Assembly (NCBI GenBank): GCA_002471575.1
Contig: DKQG01000001.1
Location: forward strand, 1 to 48,825
Length of the DNA: 48,825 nt
From: Alphaproteobacteria bacterium UBA7314
GTDB taxonomy: Bacteria > Pseudomonadota > Alphaproteobacteria > MPNO01 > UBA830
Direction: 5' to 3'
Below the pieces are notes generated by a model, which ran no database searches, was not told the DNA's origin, and saw nothing but the letters and a program-made list of their open reading frames with translations. Of this stretch, positions 1 through 8,937 are shown in pieces. A program made the translations under genes and the position numbers. Numbering within the stretch: position 1 is the stretch's first letter; each line of letters opens with the position of its first letter.

Positions 1-21
1 TATTCAGAAACGAGGACCATC

Positions 22-948
22 ATGGCCGCCCGTAAATCCACCAAGAAATCCACCCCGAAACCCGCCGCCAAACGCCGTCCAACCAACTTAGACGCGACAT
101 TCCTGCTGCCGCCCAAGGACGAACTTCATCTGATGATAGAGGAATGGGTAGCGGAAGATGTTGGCCTGCAGGATTTGACGACGAACGTCATGATTCCCTC
201 CGAGGCGAAGGCAGACTTCGTCATGAACACCCGTGAAGACATCGTCATCGCAGGAATCGAAGTAGCCGCCGAGGTATTTCGTCACATCGTACCAGACGCG
301 AAGGTGAAGACCCTCATCAAGGACGGTACGCTTGCCAAAAAAGGAACGCCTCTTATGCGTATCACCGGACCAGGCCGTGGCCTGCTGACCGCAGAACGCA
401 CATCGCTGAACATTCTGCAGTTCATGTGCGGGATAGCGACGCTGGTTCGCGAATACGTCTCGCAGATTGAACATACCGCCGCGCAGCTAATCGACACCCG
501 GAAAACCATTCCGGGTCTTCGCATGCTGTCCAAATATTCGGCCTGCGTCGGCGGCTGTCGGCCGCATCGCTTGGGCCTGCACGACGGCGTGATGATCAAG
601 GACAACCATATCGCCGTACACGGATCGATCACAAGGGCTGTAGCCCAAGCTCGCGCACTGACCCCTACCCTTACCAAGGTAGAGGTCGAGTGCGATACGC
701 TGAAACAGGTCGAGGAAGCGGCCAAAGCCGGTGCCGACGTCATCATGTTCGACAACATGTCTGCCGCGATGATGAAAAAAGGCATCGGAATCATCGCCGG
801 GCGCGCCCGCACCGAAGCCTCCGGCGGTATCCGCATGGATACAATTAAGGAAAAGGCAGAATCCGGCGTCGATTTTATTTCCGTAGGCCGGATGACGCAG
901 TCCGCGCCTGCCGTAGATATCGGCCTCGACGTGACGATCTCGAATTAA
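22..948 (+). CDS. nadC: Nicotinate-nucleotide pyrophosphorylase (carboxylating)-like, quinolinate phosphoribosyltransferase
   Basis: The NadC family makes nicotinate mononucleotide, CO2 and PPi from quinolinate and PRPP in the cytosol. In this 308-residue protein the PRPP/quinolinate-binding residues of the family are visible: Arg126 (TERTSLN), Arg160-Lys161 (DTRKTIPG), His182-Arg183, Lys193 (IKDNHI), Glu221/223 and Asp244 (MFDN). Residues 1-21 form a Lys/Pro/Ala-rich basic extension absent from typical NadC. The usual GGG-x-NHR loop reads GGC-RPHR here, so quinolinate specificity is likely but not certain; a ModD-like paralogue is the alternative. The ATG has a GAGG 6 nt upstream. The next gene follows after 7 nt and encodes a predicted PRPP-forming fusion, so PRPP supply and use may be coupled. 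The window starts 21 nt upstream, so earlier operon genes may be missing. Confidence 0.85.
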   Translation: MAARKSTKKSTPKPAAKRRPTNLDATFLLPPKDELHLMIEEWVAEDVGLQDLTTNVMIPSEAKADFVMNTREDIVIAGIEVAAEVFRHIVPDAKVKTLIKDGTLAKKGTPLMRITGPGRGLLTAERTSLNILQFMCGIATLVREYVSQIEHTAAQLIDTRKTIPGLRMLSKYSACVGGCRPHRLGLHDGVMIKDNHIAVHGSITRAVAQARALTPTLTKVEVECDTLKQVEEAAKAGADVIMFDNMSAAMMKKGIGIIAGRARTEASGGIRMDTIKEKAESGVDFISVGRMTQSAPAVDIGLDVTISN

Positions 949-955
949 GATCTGA

Positions 956-2725
956 ATGCGGGGAACGCTCTTCCTCGTAGTCGGGCCGAGCGGCGCCGGC
1001 AAGGATACGCTTATGGATGGCGCCCGCGCGGCGCTAGCCAATGACGCGGATATCGTGTTTGCACGTCGTGTCATCACCCGTTCGGCAGACGCAGGCGGCG
1101 AGGATCACGAGGCGCTAACGGAAGCCTTATTTGATAACCGTCACCGCCAAGGCGCGTTCATGCTGGACTGGCAGGCCCACGGGTTGAAATACGCGATACC
1201 GGCAGTCTACGCCGACGAACTCGCCGCTGGCAGAACCGTGATAGCCAACGTATCGCGAGGTATTATCGAAGAGGCGATTGCACGTTATTCGCCGGCTATC
1301 GTGCTGGAGGTGTCGGCATCACCCGACGTCCTCGCCCGCCGTCTCGCCAACCGCGGTCGTGAAACCGACACAGATATTCGTACCCGCTTGAACCGTGAAG
1401 CTGCCCGAATTCCGGCAGAAGCGGTGAGGGTGACGGTGCTGAACGACGGCTCCCCCAAAGAAGGTATCGACAAGTTCATTGCCGCTCTGACACGCGCAGC
1501 GCCAGAAAGCGCTATGCTTTTATCCCGCAAGATCGACGGTAGAGCCCTCGACGAAAGCGCATACCGATCGATCATTGGTGATATCGTCGTGGGACGTTTC
1601 GAAGACCAGCAAATTTCGGATTTTCTGGTGGCGGTCTCGGAGTCTCTGGATCGCGACGAGACCGTCGACCTTGCACGCGCACGCGCCGATTTCTCGACTT
1701 CTATCGAATGGGGTTCCGATCTCGTCGTCGACAAACATTCCATGGGCGGCATACCCGGCAGCCGTATCACGATGGTGGTGATCCCGATCGTCGCCGCGCA
1801 CGGCATGACGATCCCCAAAACATCCTCGCGCGCGATTACATCCCCAGCGGGAACAGCAGACGCGATGGAAGTTCTGGCCCGGGTCGATCTGGATGCCGAC
1901 GACGTGCGGAGGACGGTGAAGGAGACCAATGGCTGTATCGCCTGGAACGGGCGGCTGAATCATTCCCGCGTCGACGAAATAATGAACCGGATCACCCGGC
2001 CGTTAAAGCTCGACACCCTTCATTGGTCGGTTTCGTCGATCTTGTCGAAAAAACTTGCAGCCGGAGCGACCCACTGCATCATCGACGTGCCGCTGGGTCC
2101 GAGCGCGAAAGTCCGTAGCGGCACAGACGCCAAAAATCTTAACGATCTCTTTATTTATGTCGGTGAGGCCTTGGGATTGCATGTAGAAGTCCGTCTTACG
2201 GACGGAAGTGCACCCATAGGGAACGGCATAGGACCAGCGTTGGAAGCCCGCGACGTAGTTTCCGTATTGCAAAACGAAGAGGGCGCACCGGGGGATTTGC
2301 GCGATAAAGCGCTATCATTCGCCTCTTCTATTCTTGCCTTCGACCCGTCTGTATCCGACGCCGAAGCAGCCATCCGGGCATGCGAACTACTGGACAGCGG
2401 GGCTGCGTGGGAAACGTTCGAGCGCATGTGTACCCAGCAGGGACCGCCGCCAGAAGAAACGGAAATCGGGCGTCATACCTTTACGATCCTCGCAGACACC
2501 GACGGCACCGTCGACTTTATCGACTGTTTCGAGCTTGCCACTATTGCCCGGGCCGCCGGTGCTCCGGTGGACAAAGGCGCTGGCCTCGATTTATTCGCTC
2601 GGGCCGGCGACGCTGTGCAGAGCAGCCAGCCGCTCTATCGTATTCATGCTCAAACGGAAGCAGGACTGGAGGCGGCGCGAACCAGAGCCACTAAGGATCC
2701 GGCATATCGCGTTTCTCAGACCTGA
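956..2725 (+). CDS. Fusion: PhnN-type ribose 1,5-bisphosphokinase + thymidine/AMP phosphorylase-family domain
   Basis: 589 residues with two catalytic domains. Residues 1 to about 182 resemble PhnN (ribose 1,5-bisphosphate + ATP to PRPP), with a Walker A GPSGAGKDT at 10-18. Residues 187-589 match the type 2 (MF_00703-like) thymidine phosphorylase family, close to archaeal AMP phosphorylase: DKHSMGG at 259-265, phosphate-binding KTSSRAITSPAGTAD at 288-302, then NGCIAWNGRLNHS. The second domain begins at an internal Met187, consistent with fusion of two full proteins. If it acts as an NMP phosphorylase, its product ribose 1,5-bisphosphate is the substrate of the first domain, so the protein could convert NMP + Pi + ATP to base + PRPP. 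No other phn genes are nearby, so a phosphonate role is unlikely. The start is 7 nt after nadC and has only a weak SD. Confidence 0.88.
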   Translation: MRGTLFLVVGPSGAGKDTLMDGARAALANDADIVFARRVITRSADAGGEDHEALTEALFDNRHRQGAFMLDWQAHGLKYAIPAVYADELAAGRTVIANVSRGIIEEAIARYSPAIVLEVSASPDVLARRLANRGRETDTDIRTRLNREAARIPAEAVRVTVLNDGSPKEGIDKFIAALTRAAPESAMLLSRKIDGRALDESAYRSIIGDIVVGRFEDQQISDFLVAVSESLDRDETVDLARARADFSTSIEWGSDLVVDKHSMGGIPGSRITMVVIPIVAAHGMTIPKTSSRAITSPAGTADAMEVLARVDLDADDVRRTVKETNGCIAWNGRLNHSRVDEIMNRITRPLKLDTLHWSVSSILSKKLAAGATHCIIDVPLGPSAKVRSGTDAKNLNDLFIYVGEALGLHVEVRLTDGSAPIGNGIGPALEARDVVSVLQNEEGAPGDLRDKALSFASSILAFDPSVSDAEAAIRACELLDSGAAWETFERMCTQQGPPPEETEIGRHTFTILADTDGTVDFIDCFELATIARAAGAPVDKGAGLDLFARAGDAVQSSQPLYRIHAQTEAGLEAARTRATKDPAYRVSQT

Positions 2726-2731
2726 CGGATC

Positions 2732-4186
2732 TCAGTCGAACACGTCAGGAAATTTGGCCCGCACTTCCTGCGCCAACTCTGGCGAAGTCATCGCGACTTC
2801 AGGGAAATCGTCGATATGCTCATAGGGAATACACGCATCGATGACTACTCGGCTGTTATAGAGCTTCTCGTCGAACACCATAGTATCCAAGCGTGAAGAC
2901 CAAGTCCTGTCCAGAACAGTCATATCGCGCTTGGGATCAGATCGCGTCCCCATCGCCCATATAACATCATTGATGTCGGTCGGATCGATATCATCGTCAA
3001 CCACCACTATGTAACGGCCGACATAGCCCACAGGGTTCACCTGTGACGCAACCAGTCCCACCTGGTTTGCATGCCCGAAATAACGCTGTTTTATCGACAC
3101 CGCAACGAAGGTTCGTCCCGACCCGGCCTGATGCACCCACACACCTTTCACATCAGGAATACCGGCCCCTTCCAGTGAGTCCAGCAAACCGGCCGAACGA
3201 ATGAAGCACCTCTCGAACAGGTGACTGTGCGGCGGTTTCTGGCTGGCGGCGCAGGTTAGAATAGGGTTGTCGCGGTAATAAACGCGCTCGATATGGATGA
3301 CCGGCTCTTCCTTGGCGTCGCCGGCGTAGTACCCGGTCCATTCGCCGAACGGTCCCTCTAACGCAGTTTCATCGGGCGATACCCAGCCTTCCAGAACCAA
3401 CTCGGATCGCGCAGGAAACGGCAGACCCGTAACCTCGCCTTCGATGCATTCCATCGGCTGCCCTGAAAGGCCACCCGCCCAGTCAAGCTCCGGAATATTG
3501 TCGGCTAGTGTGTAACGGGCGGCGATATATGTAGCGGGGTCGATACCGACAACGATGACCATCGGGCACTTTTTGCCCGCGCTCAGATATTTATCGCGCT
3601 GAATTCGCCCCTGCTTACCGTTTGAAATATATGAGGTAGCGATATTTCTACCATTGAGCATGACGCGATACGTACCGACATTCACACGACCTGTATCCGG
3701 GTCCTTGGTGATCACGCCGCACGCCGTGCCGATATAACGCCCGCCGTCCTTTTCATGATGAACCGGAACGGGAAACTTCATCAGATCGACGTCGTCATCA
3801 CGGTCGATGTTTTGCAGAACTGGCCCTTCACTCACCATCCGTGGCGGAACAGGCTGGTACTGCTTGATGCGGCTGCGATAAGCATCGAGCATGGCCCGCC
3901 GGTCGCCGGAAGTCGCAGGGTCGATCCCCATCCCCAGCGCCAGACGAAGCGGCGATCCCAACATTCCGTATAGACAGCGGAAGCCCTTTTCGTATCCTGG
4001 GACCTCATCGAAGAGCAGCAACGGCGACCGATCCACTTTTTCTCGGTACAGCACTTCGGTGACGGCGCCAATCTCCTTGTCCCAGTGAGCGCCAGCAACG
4101 TTTTTAAGCTCGCCACCTTCGTCCACCGCCGCGAGAAAATCACGCAGGTCAGTCTGCACGTATTGATTTGCAATGGATCCATCCAT
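2732..4186 (-). CDS. UbiD-family prenylated-FMN (de)carboxylase, copy 1
   Basis: UbiD-family enzymes use prenylated FMN to decarboxylate (or carboxylate) aromatic or alpha,beta-unsaturated acids. About 484 residues, normal length. The Glu-Arg-Glu catalytic set is visible: Arg in NVGTYRV and two Glu five residues apart in EGPFGEWTGYY. An ATG 21 nt further upstream (4207) is possible, but this start has GGAGA about 10 nt before it and is preferred. It is the last gene of a leftward operon, after the second UbiD copy (about 55 nt) and an SDR. No ubiX for cofactor prenylation is in the window. The substrate is unknown; the aromatic-acid context suggests an aryl or acryl carboxylate. Confidence 0.9.
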   Translation of the reverse strand: MDGSIANQYVQTDLRDFLAAVDEGGELKNVAGAHWDKEIGAVTEVLYREKVDRSPLLLFDEVPGYEKGFRCLYGMLGSPLRLALGMGIDPATSGDRRAMLDAYRSRIKQYQPVPPRMVSEGPVLQNIDRDDDVDLMKFPVPVHHEKDGGRYIGTACGVITKDPDTGRVNVGTYRVMLNGRNIATSYISNGKQGRIQRDKYLSAGKKCPMVIVVGIDPATYIAARYTLADNIPELDWAGGLSGQPMECIEGEVTGLPFPARSELVLEGWVSPDETALEGPFGEWTGYYAGDAKEEPVIHIERVYYRDNPILTCAASQKPPHSHLFERCFIRSAGLLDSLEGAGIPDVKGVWVHQAGSGRTFVAVSIKQRYFGHANQVGLVASQVNPVGYVGRYIVVVDDDIDPTDINDVIWAMGTRSDPKRDMTVLDRTWSSRLDTMVFDEKLYNSRVVIDACIPYEHIDDFPEVAMTSPELAQEVRAKFPDVFD

Positions 4187-4241
4187 CGGTCTCGTTCTCC
4201 GTATCATCGTTTATGCGTTTCACGGCTGGCAGCAGCGTTAT

Positions 4242-5735
4242 TCAGTCGAGCAGATAGCCCCACTTCTCTCTCGACTCCCGCGCCAGTTCCAAGGAAGGGG
4301 AGTTTACCGGTGGAAACTCGTCCTTCCAATGGAATGGGCGGCAGGCGTCGATTATAGCGCGGCTGTTGGTCAGGTTTCCCGCTTCCTTGTCTTCGGGTGA
4401 AATACGAGGATCGAGATGCGTCGACCAGGCACCATTGATTATGTCGATAGACGTCGCAGGGTCCGACCGCGTTAGCATCGCCCAGATCAGCTCTTCAAGG
4501 TTAGAAACGTCAACGTCCTCATCAGTGACAACCACGTATTTGCCGGCATAGGCGCCGATCTGACACTGGCAGGCAACGTGGCCGGCCTGTTTTGCATGAC
4601 CGGGATAACGCTGCTTGATGGCGACACCCATCAACATCCTGGCGGTACCGACTTCATGGAGCCAGGTGGCTGTGACGTCCGGCACGCCGGCTCGCGCAAG
4701 ATTTTCTTTAAGCATCGCCGAGCGAATGATCGATCTGTAGCGGGCGACTTCATAGGGTGGTCGCTGAGCCGGGCAGCCTAACAGGATCGGGTTGTTGCGA
4801 TGGTAAATGGCCTTGATCTCCATCACAGGTTCGGCCCGCATTTTCGAACCGTAATAACCTGTCCATTCGCCGAATGGTCCCTCGGGACGCCGGTCAGTCG
4901 GAGAGACAAAGCCCTCGATAACGATTTCGGCGTCAGCCGGGAAAGGCAAGCCAGTATGCTTCCCTTCAATCAATTGCATGGCCTCGCCACGTATTCCGCC
5001 AACAACGTCATATTCGCAGACGTTGTGCGGGATATCGGACGTACCCATCAGGAACGTCATCGGATCTCCCCCCAACACAATCACCGTCGGCATCGGCTCG
5101 CCGTTCTCTACCCATTTGTCGCGGTGTACACGGCCGTGTTTGCCGGGCGAGATGTAAAACCCCACTTCGTTCCTGCTATGGATCATCACCCGATATGTGC
5201 CGACATTGATCCAGCCGGACTCCGGATCTCGCGTTACGTTATAAGACCCCGTACCGATGTAGCGTCCGCCGTCACCTTCGTGCCAAATCGGCGCGGGGAA
5301 AGCTTCGATATCGACATCGACACCTTCTATCACGTTTTCCAGCACCGGACCGTCGGAAACGATTTCATGCGGAATTTCGCGCATGTCCTCGGTATAGTGC
5401 TCTCGAAACGCATCAGACAGATCGATCTTCGAATATTCAAGTGGAAAGCCCAGCGTCATATTCATGCGCTTTCCACCAAAGAAGTTCACTAGAACGCGCG
5501 AGCCGAGCGTCGTGCCGGGTATGTCCTCAAAAACTACGCATGGCGCGGTCTCGCTATGCTGGACGACCTCAGTGGCCATGCCAATATCTCGCTCCCAGCT
5601 TGCGCCGGACACATGCTTCACTTCGCCCAGCTTATCGGCTTCTTCCAGCCAGTCGCGCATATTCGTATAGGGTATGTTCCGGACATTGGGCAGTGTCCCC
5701 GAAGAATTGCTAGTGTTAGCCTTGCCATCAGCCAT
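4242..5735 (-). CDS. UbiD-family prenylated-FMN (de)carboxylase, copy 2
   Basis: A 497-residue paralogue of the adjacent UbiD protein with a longer polar N-terminus (about 25 residues). It keeps Arg in NVGTYRV and the EGPFGEWTGYY motif with both catalytic Glu, so both copies should be active. The two copies differ throughout (for example the metal/prFMN region reads HVACQCQIGAYAGKY here and LVASQVNPVGYVGRY in copy 1), so they are not a recent duplication. They may act as two enzymes on different substrates or as a hetero-oligomer; tandem UbiD paralogues are known in several aromatic-acid systems. It lies 167 nt downstream of an SDR on the same strand. Confidence 0.9.
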   Translation of the reverse strand: MADGKANTSNSSGTLPNVRNIPYTNMRDWLEEADKLGEVKHVSGASWERDIGMATEVVQHSETAPCVVFEDIPGTTLGSRVLVNFFGGKRMNMTLGFPLEYSKIDLSDAFREHYTEDMREIPHEIVSDGPVLENVIEGVDVDIEAFPAPIWHEGDGGRYIGTGSYNVTRDPESGWINVGTYRVMIHSRNEVGFYISPGKHGRVHRDKWVENGEPMPTVIVLGGDPMTFLMGTSDIPHNVCEYDVVGGIRGEAMQLIEGKHTGLPFPADAEIVIEGFVSPTDRRPEGPFGEWTGYYGSKMRAEPVMEIKAIYHRNNPILLGCPAQRPPYEVARYRSIIRSAMLKENLARAGVPDVTATWLHEVGTARMLMGVAIKQRYPGHAKQAGHVACQCQIGAYAGKYVVVTDEDVDVSNLEELIWAMLTRSDPATSIDIINGAWSTHLDPRISPEDKEAGNLTNSRAIIDACRPFHWKDEFPPVNSPSLELARESREKWGYLLD

Positions 5736-5902
5736 CGGACATATCCTTCATAGTTCGGTACAGTTCGTTTATCGACGTTTCGGCACGTTTTTCCACGACG
5801 CTCGCCGTGAACAAACCCTATCCGGGCAGTCGATTACTCGCAAATCTCGTCACGGTATATCTGCGAGACCACAATGAAATACCGACCGACGGGACCTGAC
5901 GA

Positions 5903-6664
5903 TCAAATTCCCACAATCCGCTCACCACCATTTGGACTGATAATCTGGCCGGTGATGAAATCCGCCTCGTCGGATGCCAAGAACGCAACCGTATAAGCCA
6001 TGTCGAATTCGCCGGACATGCGCTTCAACGGCACCTGCTCGACCCGTTTTTTCAAACCTTCCCGGTCGCGGCCGCGCGACGTCATGCCAGTCAGGACAAA
6101 GCCCGGCGCCACGGCGTTGACCATTATGTTCCATTCCGCCAGCTCGCGGGCCAGCGAATTGGTCAGTCCAGAAAGCGCCGATTTTGCCGCCGAATAGTGC
6201 GCGGCAACGTTGTTGCCGCCAAGCGCATACATCGAGGATGTATTAATGATCTTACCGTAACGGCGTTTCTTCATCCCTGGAACCACCGCCTGCGTTAGAA
6301 AGAACGATCCCTTGAGGTTGATATCGACCATCCTGTCGTAGGCGTATTCGGTAACATCCTCGAACGCCAGTCGCTCTCCACTGACACCTGCGTTGTTGAC
6401 GAGGATATCGATCTTTCCGAGCTCCACTTCCGCGGCCTGCGTCTTTCGGGCCATGCCCGCAACATCGCTGACATCATGCACGAACTGGATAACTTTGCCG
6501 CCGGATGACGCGGCGCACTCCGCGGTTTCTGCCAGTCCTTCTGAATTTAAATCGTTAACGATCAGGTCTGCGCCGCGCTCCGCCATAAGGACGGCATGAC
6601 TTCGACCAATGCCACTGCCTGCCCCGGTAATCAAAGCAACACGTCCATCAAGTGAGACTGACAT
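5903..6664 (-). CDS. Short-chain dehydrogenase/reductase (SDR)
   Basis: Classical NAD(P)-dependent SDR of 253 residues: TGAGSGIGR cofactor loop, NNAG, catalytic Ser in NTSSMYALGG and Tyr/Lys in YSAAK. An Asp after beta-2 (VNDL) favours NAD(H). The reading frame extends 12 codons upstream, but ATG at 6664 has a strong AGGAGGGG 4-5 nt before it and starts with the usual SLDGRVALITG. It is the first gene of the leftward SDR-UbiD-UbiD unit and is divergent from the ThDP enzyme across 78 nt that must hold both promoters. The substrate is unknown; it probably oxidises an alcohol or 3-hydroxyacyl intermediate of the same pathway. Confidence 0.88.
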   Translation of the reverse strand: MSVSLDGRVALITGAGSGIGRSHAVLMAERGADLIVNDLNSEGLAETAECAASSGGKVIQFVHDVSDVAGMARKTQAAEVELGKIDILVNNAGVSGERLAFEDVTEYAYDRMVDINLKGSFFLTQAVVPGMKKRRYGKIINTSSMYALGGNNVAAHYSAAKSALSGLTNSLARELAEWNIMVNAVAPGFVLTGMTSRGRDREGLKKRVEQVPLKRMSGEFDMAYTVAFLASDEADFITGQIISPNGGERIVGI

Positions 6665-6742
6665 ACTGTCCCCTCCTATTTTCCACTGCCCGCTGGCCAA
6701 AGCGTCAGCATTCGTATTGGATAAAAGAAACTTACCTCAGAG

Positions 6743-8587
6743 ATGGGATTCAGAAAAAGAATGAACGACACACTGACAGATTTTTCGCACCATGAAACAC
6801 CCATTAACCTTCCTGCCAACCAGTCAGAACCGGAATACGTATCCGATGCTATGGCCGAACTGCTTGGCAAGATGGATTTCGACTACGTGTTCCTACTGCC
6901 TGGCGCAAGCTATCGCGGGCTTCACGACTCACTCGTAAATCATAACCGGAATCTCGATCCGAAAATCGTCCTTGCGACCAGCGAACTCTCAGCGGCTTCT
7001 ATGGCGCACGGATACGCCAAGGCCGCCGACAAACCTGCTCTGTGTATCCTGCACGATCTTGTCGGCCTAATGAACGGTTCAATGGGCTTATACAATGCAT
7101 ATTGCGACCGAACACCGGTATTGTTCCTCGGCGGAGCAGGACCGTTGGACCCGGATCAGCGACGCTTCATCGAATGGAACCATTCCGCCAGCACGCAGGC
7201 CGACATCATCAAGGACTGGGTGAAATGGACGGATGAGCCGCCGACCGGCAATGCAACGCTGAAATCAATCGTCCGTGGCAAGACCATCTGCGAAACCTAT
7301 CCACCGGGCCCAGTGTACGTATCCATTGATACCCACATACAGGAACAGCCCGTAGACGAAACGCTGGAGCCGATAGACCCCGACCTGCCGCGCCATAAAG
7401 CACCACCGCCAATGGGGCCCAATGAAGATGCCTTGACCGAAGCGGCGGAAATGATCGTCAACGCAAAGTTTCCGGTGCTGGTGGGCGGTCGTTTCGGTGT
7501 TTATGAACGCATGCGCGAACCGTTGATCGAGCTTCTGAATATCAGTGGCGCCGCCGGAATGAACGACCGTGCCGTCTATTGCTGGCCGAGCGATCACCCG
7601 CAAAACCTGTCCGGGGATAAAGATGCGCTTCGTGATGCTGACGTCATCGTGTGTATGGACACGATCGACATCAACAATGTCATGGGCACCTATGCCATCC
7701 GGCGAAGGGCCGACATTCGTGAAGCACGAGAAAAAGCCCCACCGAAGATCATCGATATGTCGTTGAACGCTATGGACAACAATTCATGGACTGCTTTCGG
7801 GGGACCAACGCCACCTGTCGATCTGCAGATCGTCTGCGAGCCTGAATACGGCCTTGAATGCCTGACCGCCGCCGTGCGTAAAGCGCTTGAGCGAGACAAC
7901 GGGAGCCATGACCACATCGAGGCGCGTAAGAAAATGCTAGCCGAACGGCACGAGAAACTGCGTGCCACACAAACGGAAAAGGCAAGGGAAGGCTGGGATC
8001 AGTCACCGATCAAGTTGGAACGTATGATCTATGAGGTATTCCAGGCAGTGAAAGACAAGCCATGGACACTGACTGCAGCCAACCACCGCAGTTTCAACGA
8101 AGTCGTCTGGAATTTTCCCGGCGCGGGTGCCTATCTCGGTGCTGATGGTGGCGGCGGCGTCGGATACAACGCATCGGCCGCGATAGGCGCGGGTCTGGCG
8201 CTGCGCGACAAGGGCCGTTTCTGCGTCTCGATCGGCGGCGACGGCGATTTCTTAATGGCGCCCGGCTGCCTCTGGTCCGCGGTCCATTATGGAATTCCGA
8301 TGTTGCACATTGTTAACAACAATTCGACATGGGGAAACGATGAGGTTCACCAGGTGGAGGTCGCTCACAACCGAAACCGGCCTCGGGAAAATGCCTGGAT
8401 CGGTCAGGCTATGCGAGATCCCATAATCGATTTCGCGCAGGTCGCGCGCGGTTTCGGCGCGTGGGCGGAAGGCCCAGCACGGACGCCGGACCAGCTCGCA
8501 GATATCCTCGGCCGCGCCGTCGCGGAAGTGGAAAAAGGCCGGGTTGCGATCGTTGACGTGACGACGACGCTGGGGGGAGTATCCTAG
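6743..8587 (+). CDS. Thiamine-diphosphate enzyme of the acetolactate synthase/benzoylformate decarboxylase superfamily
   Basis: 614 residues with the three-domain ThDP layout: N-terminal PYR domain with the activating glutamate Glu81 (ATSELSAASMAHGYA), a central domain at about 240-400, and a C-terminal PP domain with the Mg/diphosphate motif GGDGDFLMAP followed by NNNS. Family reactions are 2-oxoacid decarboxylation or acyloin C-C bond making or breaking. The N-terminus is about 30 residues longer than usual; ATG at 6761 is an alternative start and neither has a clear SD. It is divergent from the SDR-UbiD-UbiD operon, so it may process a 2-oxoacid or aldehyde of that pathway. An oxalyl-CoA-decarboxylase-like role cannot be excluded. 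Confidence 0.85.
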   Translation: MGFRKRMNDTLTDFSHHETPINLPANQSEPEYVSDAMAELLGKMDFDYVFLLPGASYRGLHDSLVNHNRNLDPKIVLATSELSAASMAHGYAKAADKPALCILHDLVGLMNGSMGLYNAYCDRTPVLFLGGAGPLDPDQRRFIEWNHSASTQADIIKDWVKWTDEPPTGNATLKSIVRGKTICETYPPGPVYVSIDTHIQEQPVDETLEPIDPDLPRHKAPPPMGPNEDALTEAAEMIVNAKFPVLVGGRFGVYERMREPLIELLNISGAAGMNDRAVYCWPSDHPQNLSGDKDALRDADVIVCMDTIDINNVMGTYAIRRRADIREAREKAPPKIIDMSLNAMDNNSWTAFGGPTPPVDLQIVCEPEYGLECLTAAVRKALERDNGSHDHIEARKKMLAERHEKLRATQTEKAREGWDQSPIKLERMIYEVFQAVKDKPWTLTAANHRSFNEVVWNFPGAGAYLGADGGGGVGYNASAAIGAGLALRDKGRFCVSIGGDGDFLMAPGCLWSAVHYGIPMLHIVNNNSTWGNDEVHQVEVAHNRNRPRENAWIGQAMRDPIIDFAQVARGFGAWAEGPARTPDQLADILGRAVAEVEKGRVAIVDVTTTLGGVS

Positions 8588-8591
8588 AAAA

Positions 8592-8936
8592 TCAACCCTT
8601 CAGCGCATCCCGCTGTGCGTTACCAAAACCGACCAGCAGGGTGCCCGCGCCCTCGAATACGGGCCGTTTTACAAGGGTGGGATTGGCGACAATCAGCGCT
8701 TCGGCTTTGCCTGCATCGACGCTTTCCTTTTCGGCGTTGGAGAAATTGCGCCAGGTCTTGCCGCGCTTGTTCAGCAACACAGCTGCTCCCACATCCTCCA
8801 GCCAGACGGCGACCTGCGTCGCGGTAAGGCCATCTTTTCTGAAATCGTGAAAGCGATGCTCTATTCCGCCCGCCTCCAGCCATTTCAGGGCCTTGCGGCA
8901 GGTATCGCAGTTCCTGATACCATAGACGGTGATCAT
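8592..8936 (-). CDS. ArsC/Spx/YffB-family thioredoxin-fold protein
   Basis: 114 residues, thioredoxin-like fold. The N-terminus MITVYGIRNCDTC places a CxxC (Cys10, Cys13) at the ArsC/Spx active-site position, followed by KALKWLE and the family-typical NKRGKTWRNF and NPTLVKRPV segments. Proteobacterial YffB/Spx-like members are usually thiol-redox or glutathione-dependent reductases rather than proven arsenate reductases, and no ars genes are nearby. It starts 1 nt after the stop of the CinA-like gene, so the two are cotranscribed. It converges on the ThDP gene with a 4 nt gap and no visible terminator. Confidence 0.88.
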   Translation of the reverse strand: MITVYGIRNCDTCRKALKWLEAGGIEHRFHDFRKDGLTATQVAVWLEDVGAAVLLNKRGKTWRNFSNAEKESVDAGKAEALIVANPTLVKRPVFEGAGTLLVGFGNAQRDALKG

Positions 8937-8937
8937 A

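Noticed and set aside
88..836. Long antisense frames over the nadC homologue
   Set aside because: They are mirror frames of a well-supported gene, rich in Arg/Pro/Ser and without family features.
956..2725. Phosphonate utilisation (phn) locus from the PhnN domain
   Set aside because: No phnC-E, phnG-M or phosphonatase genes are nearby, and PhnN is fused to a phosphorylase domain.
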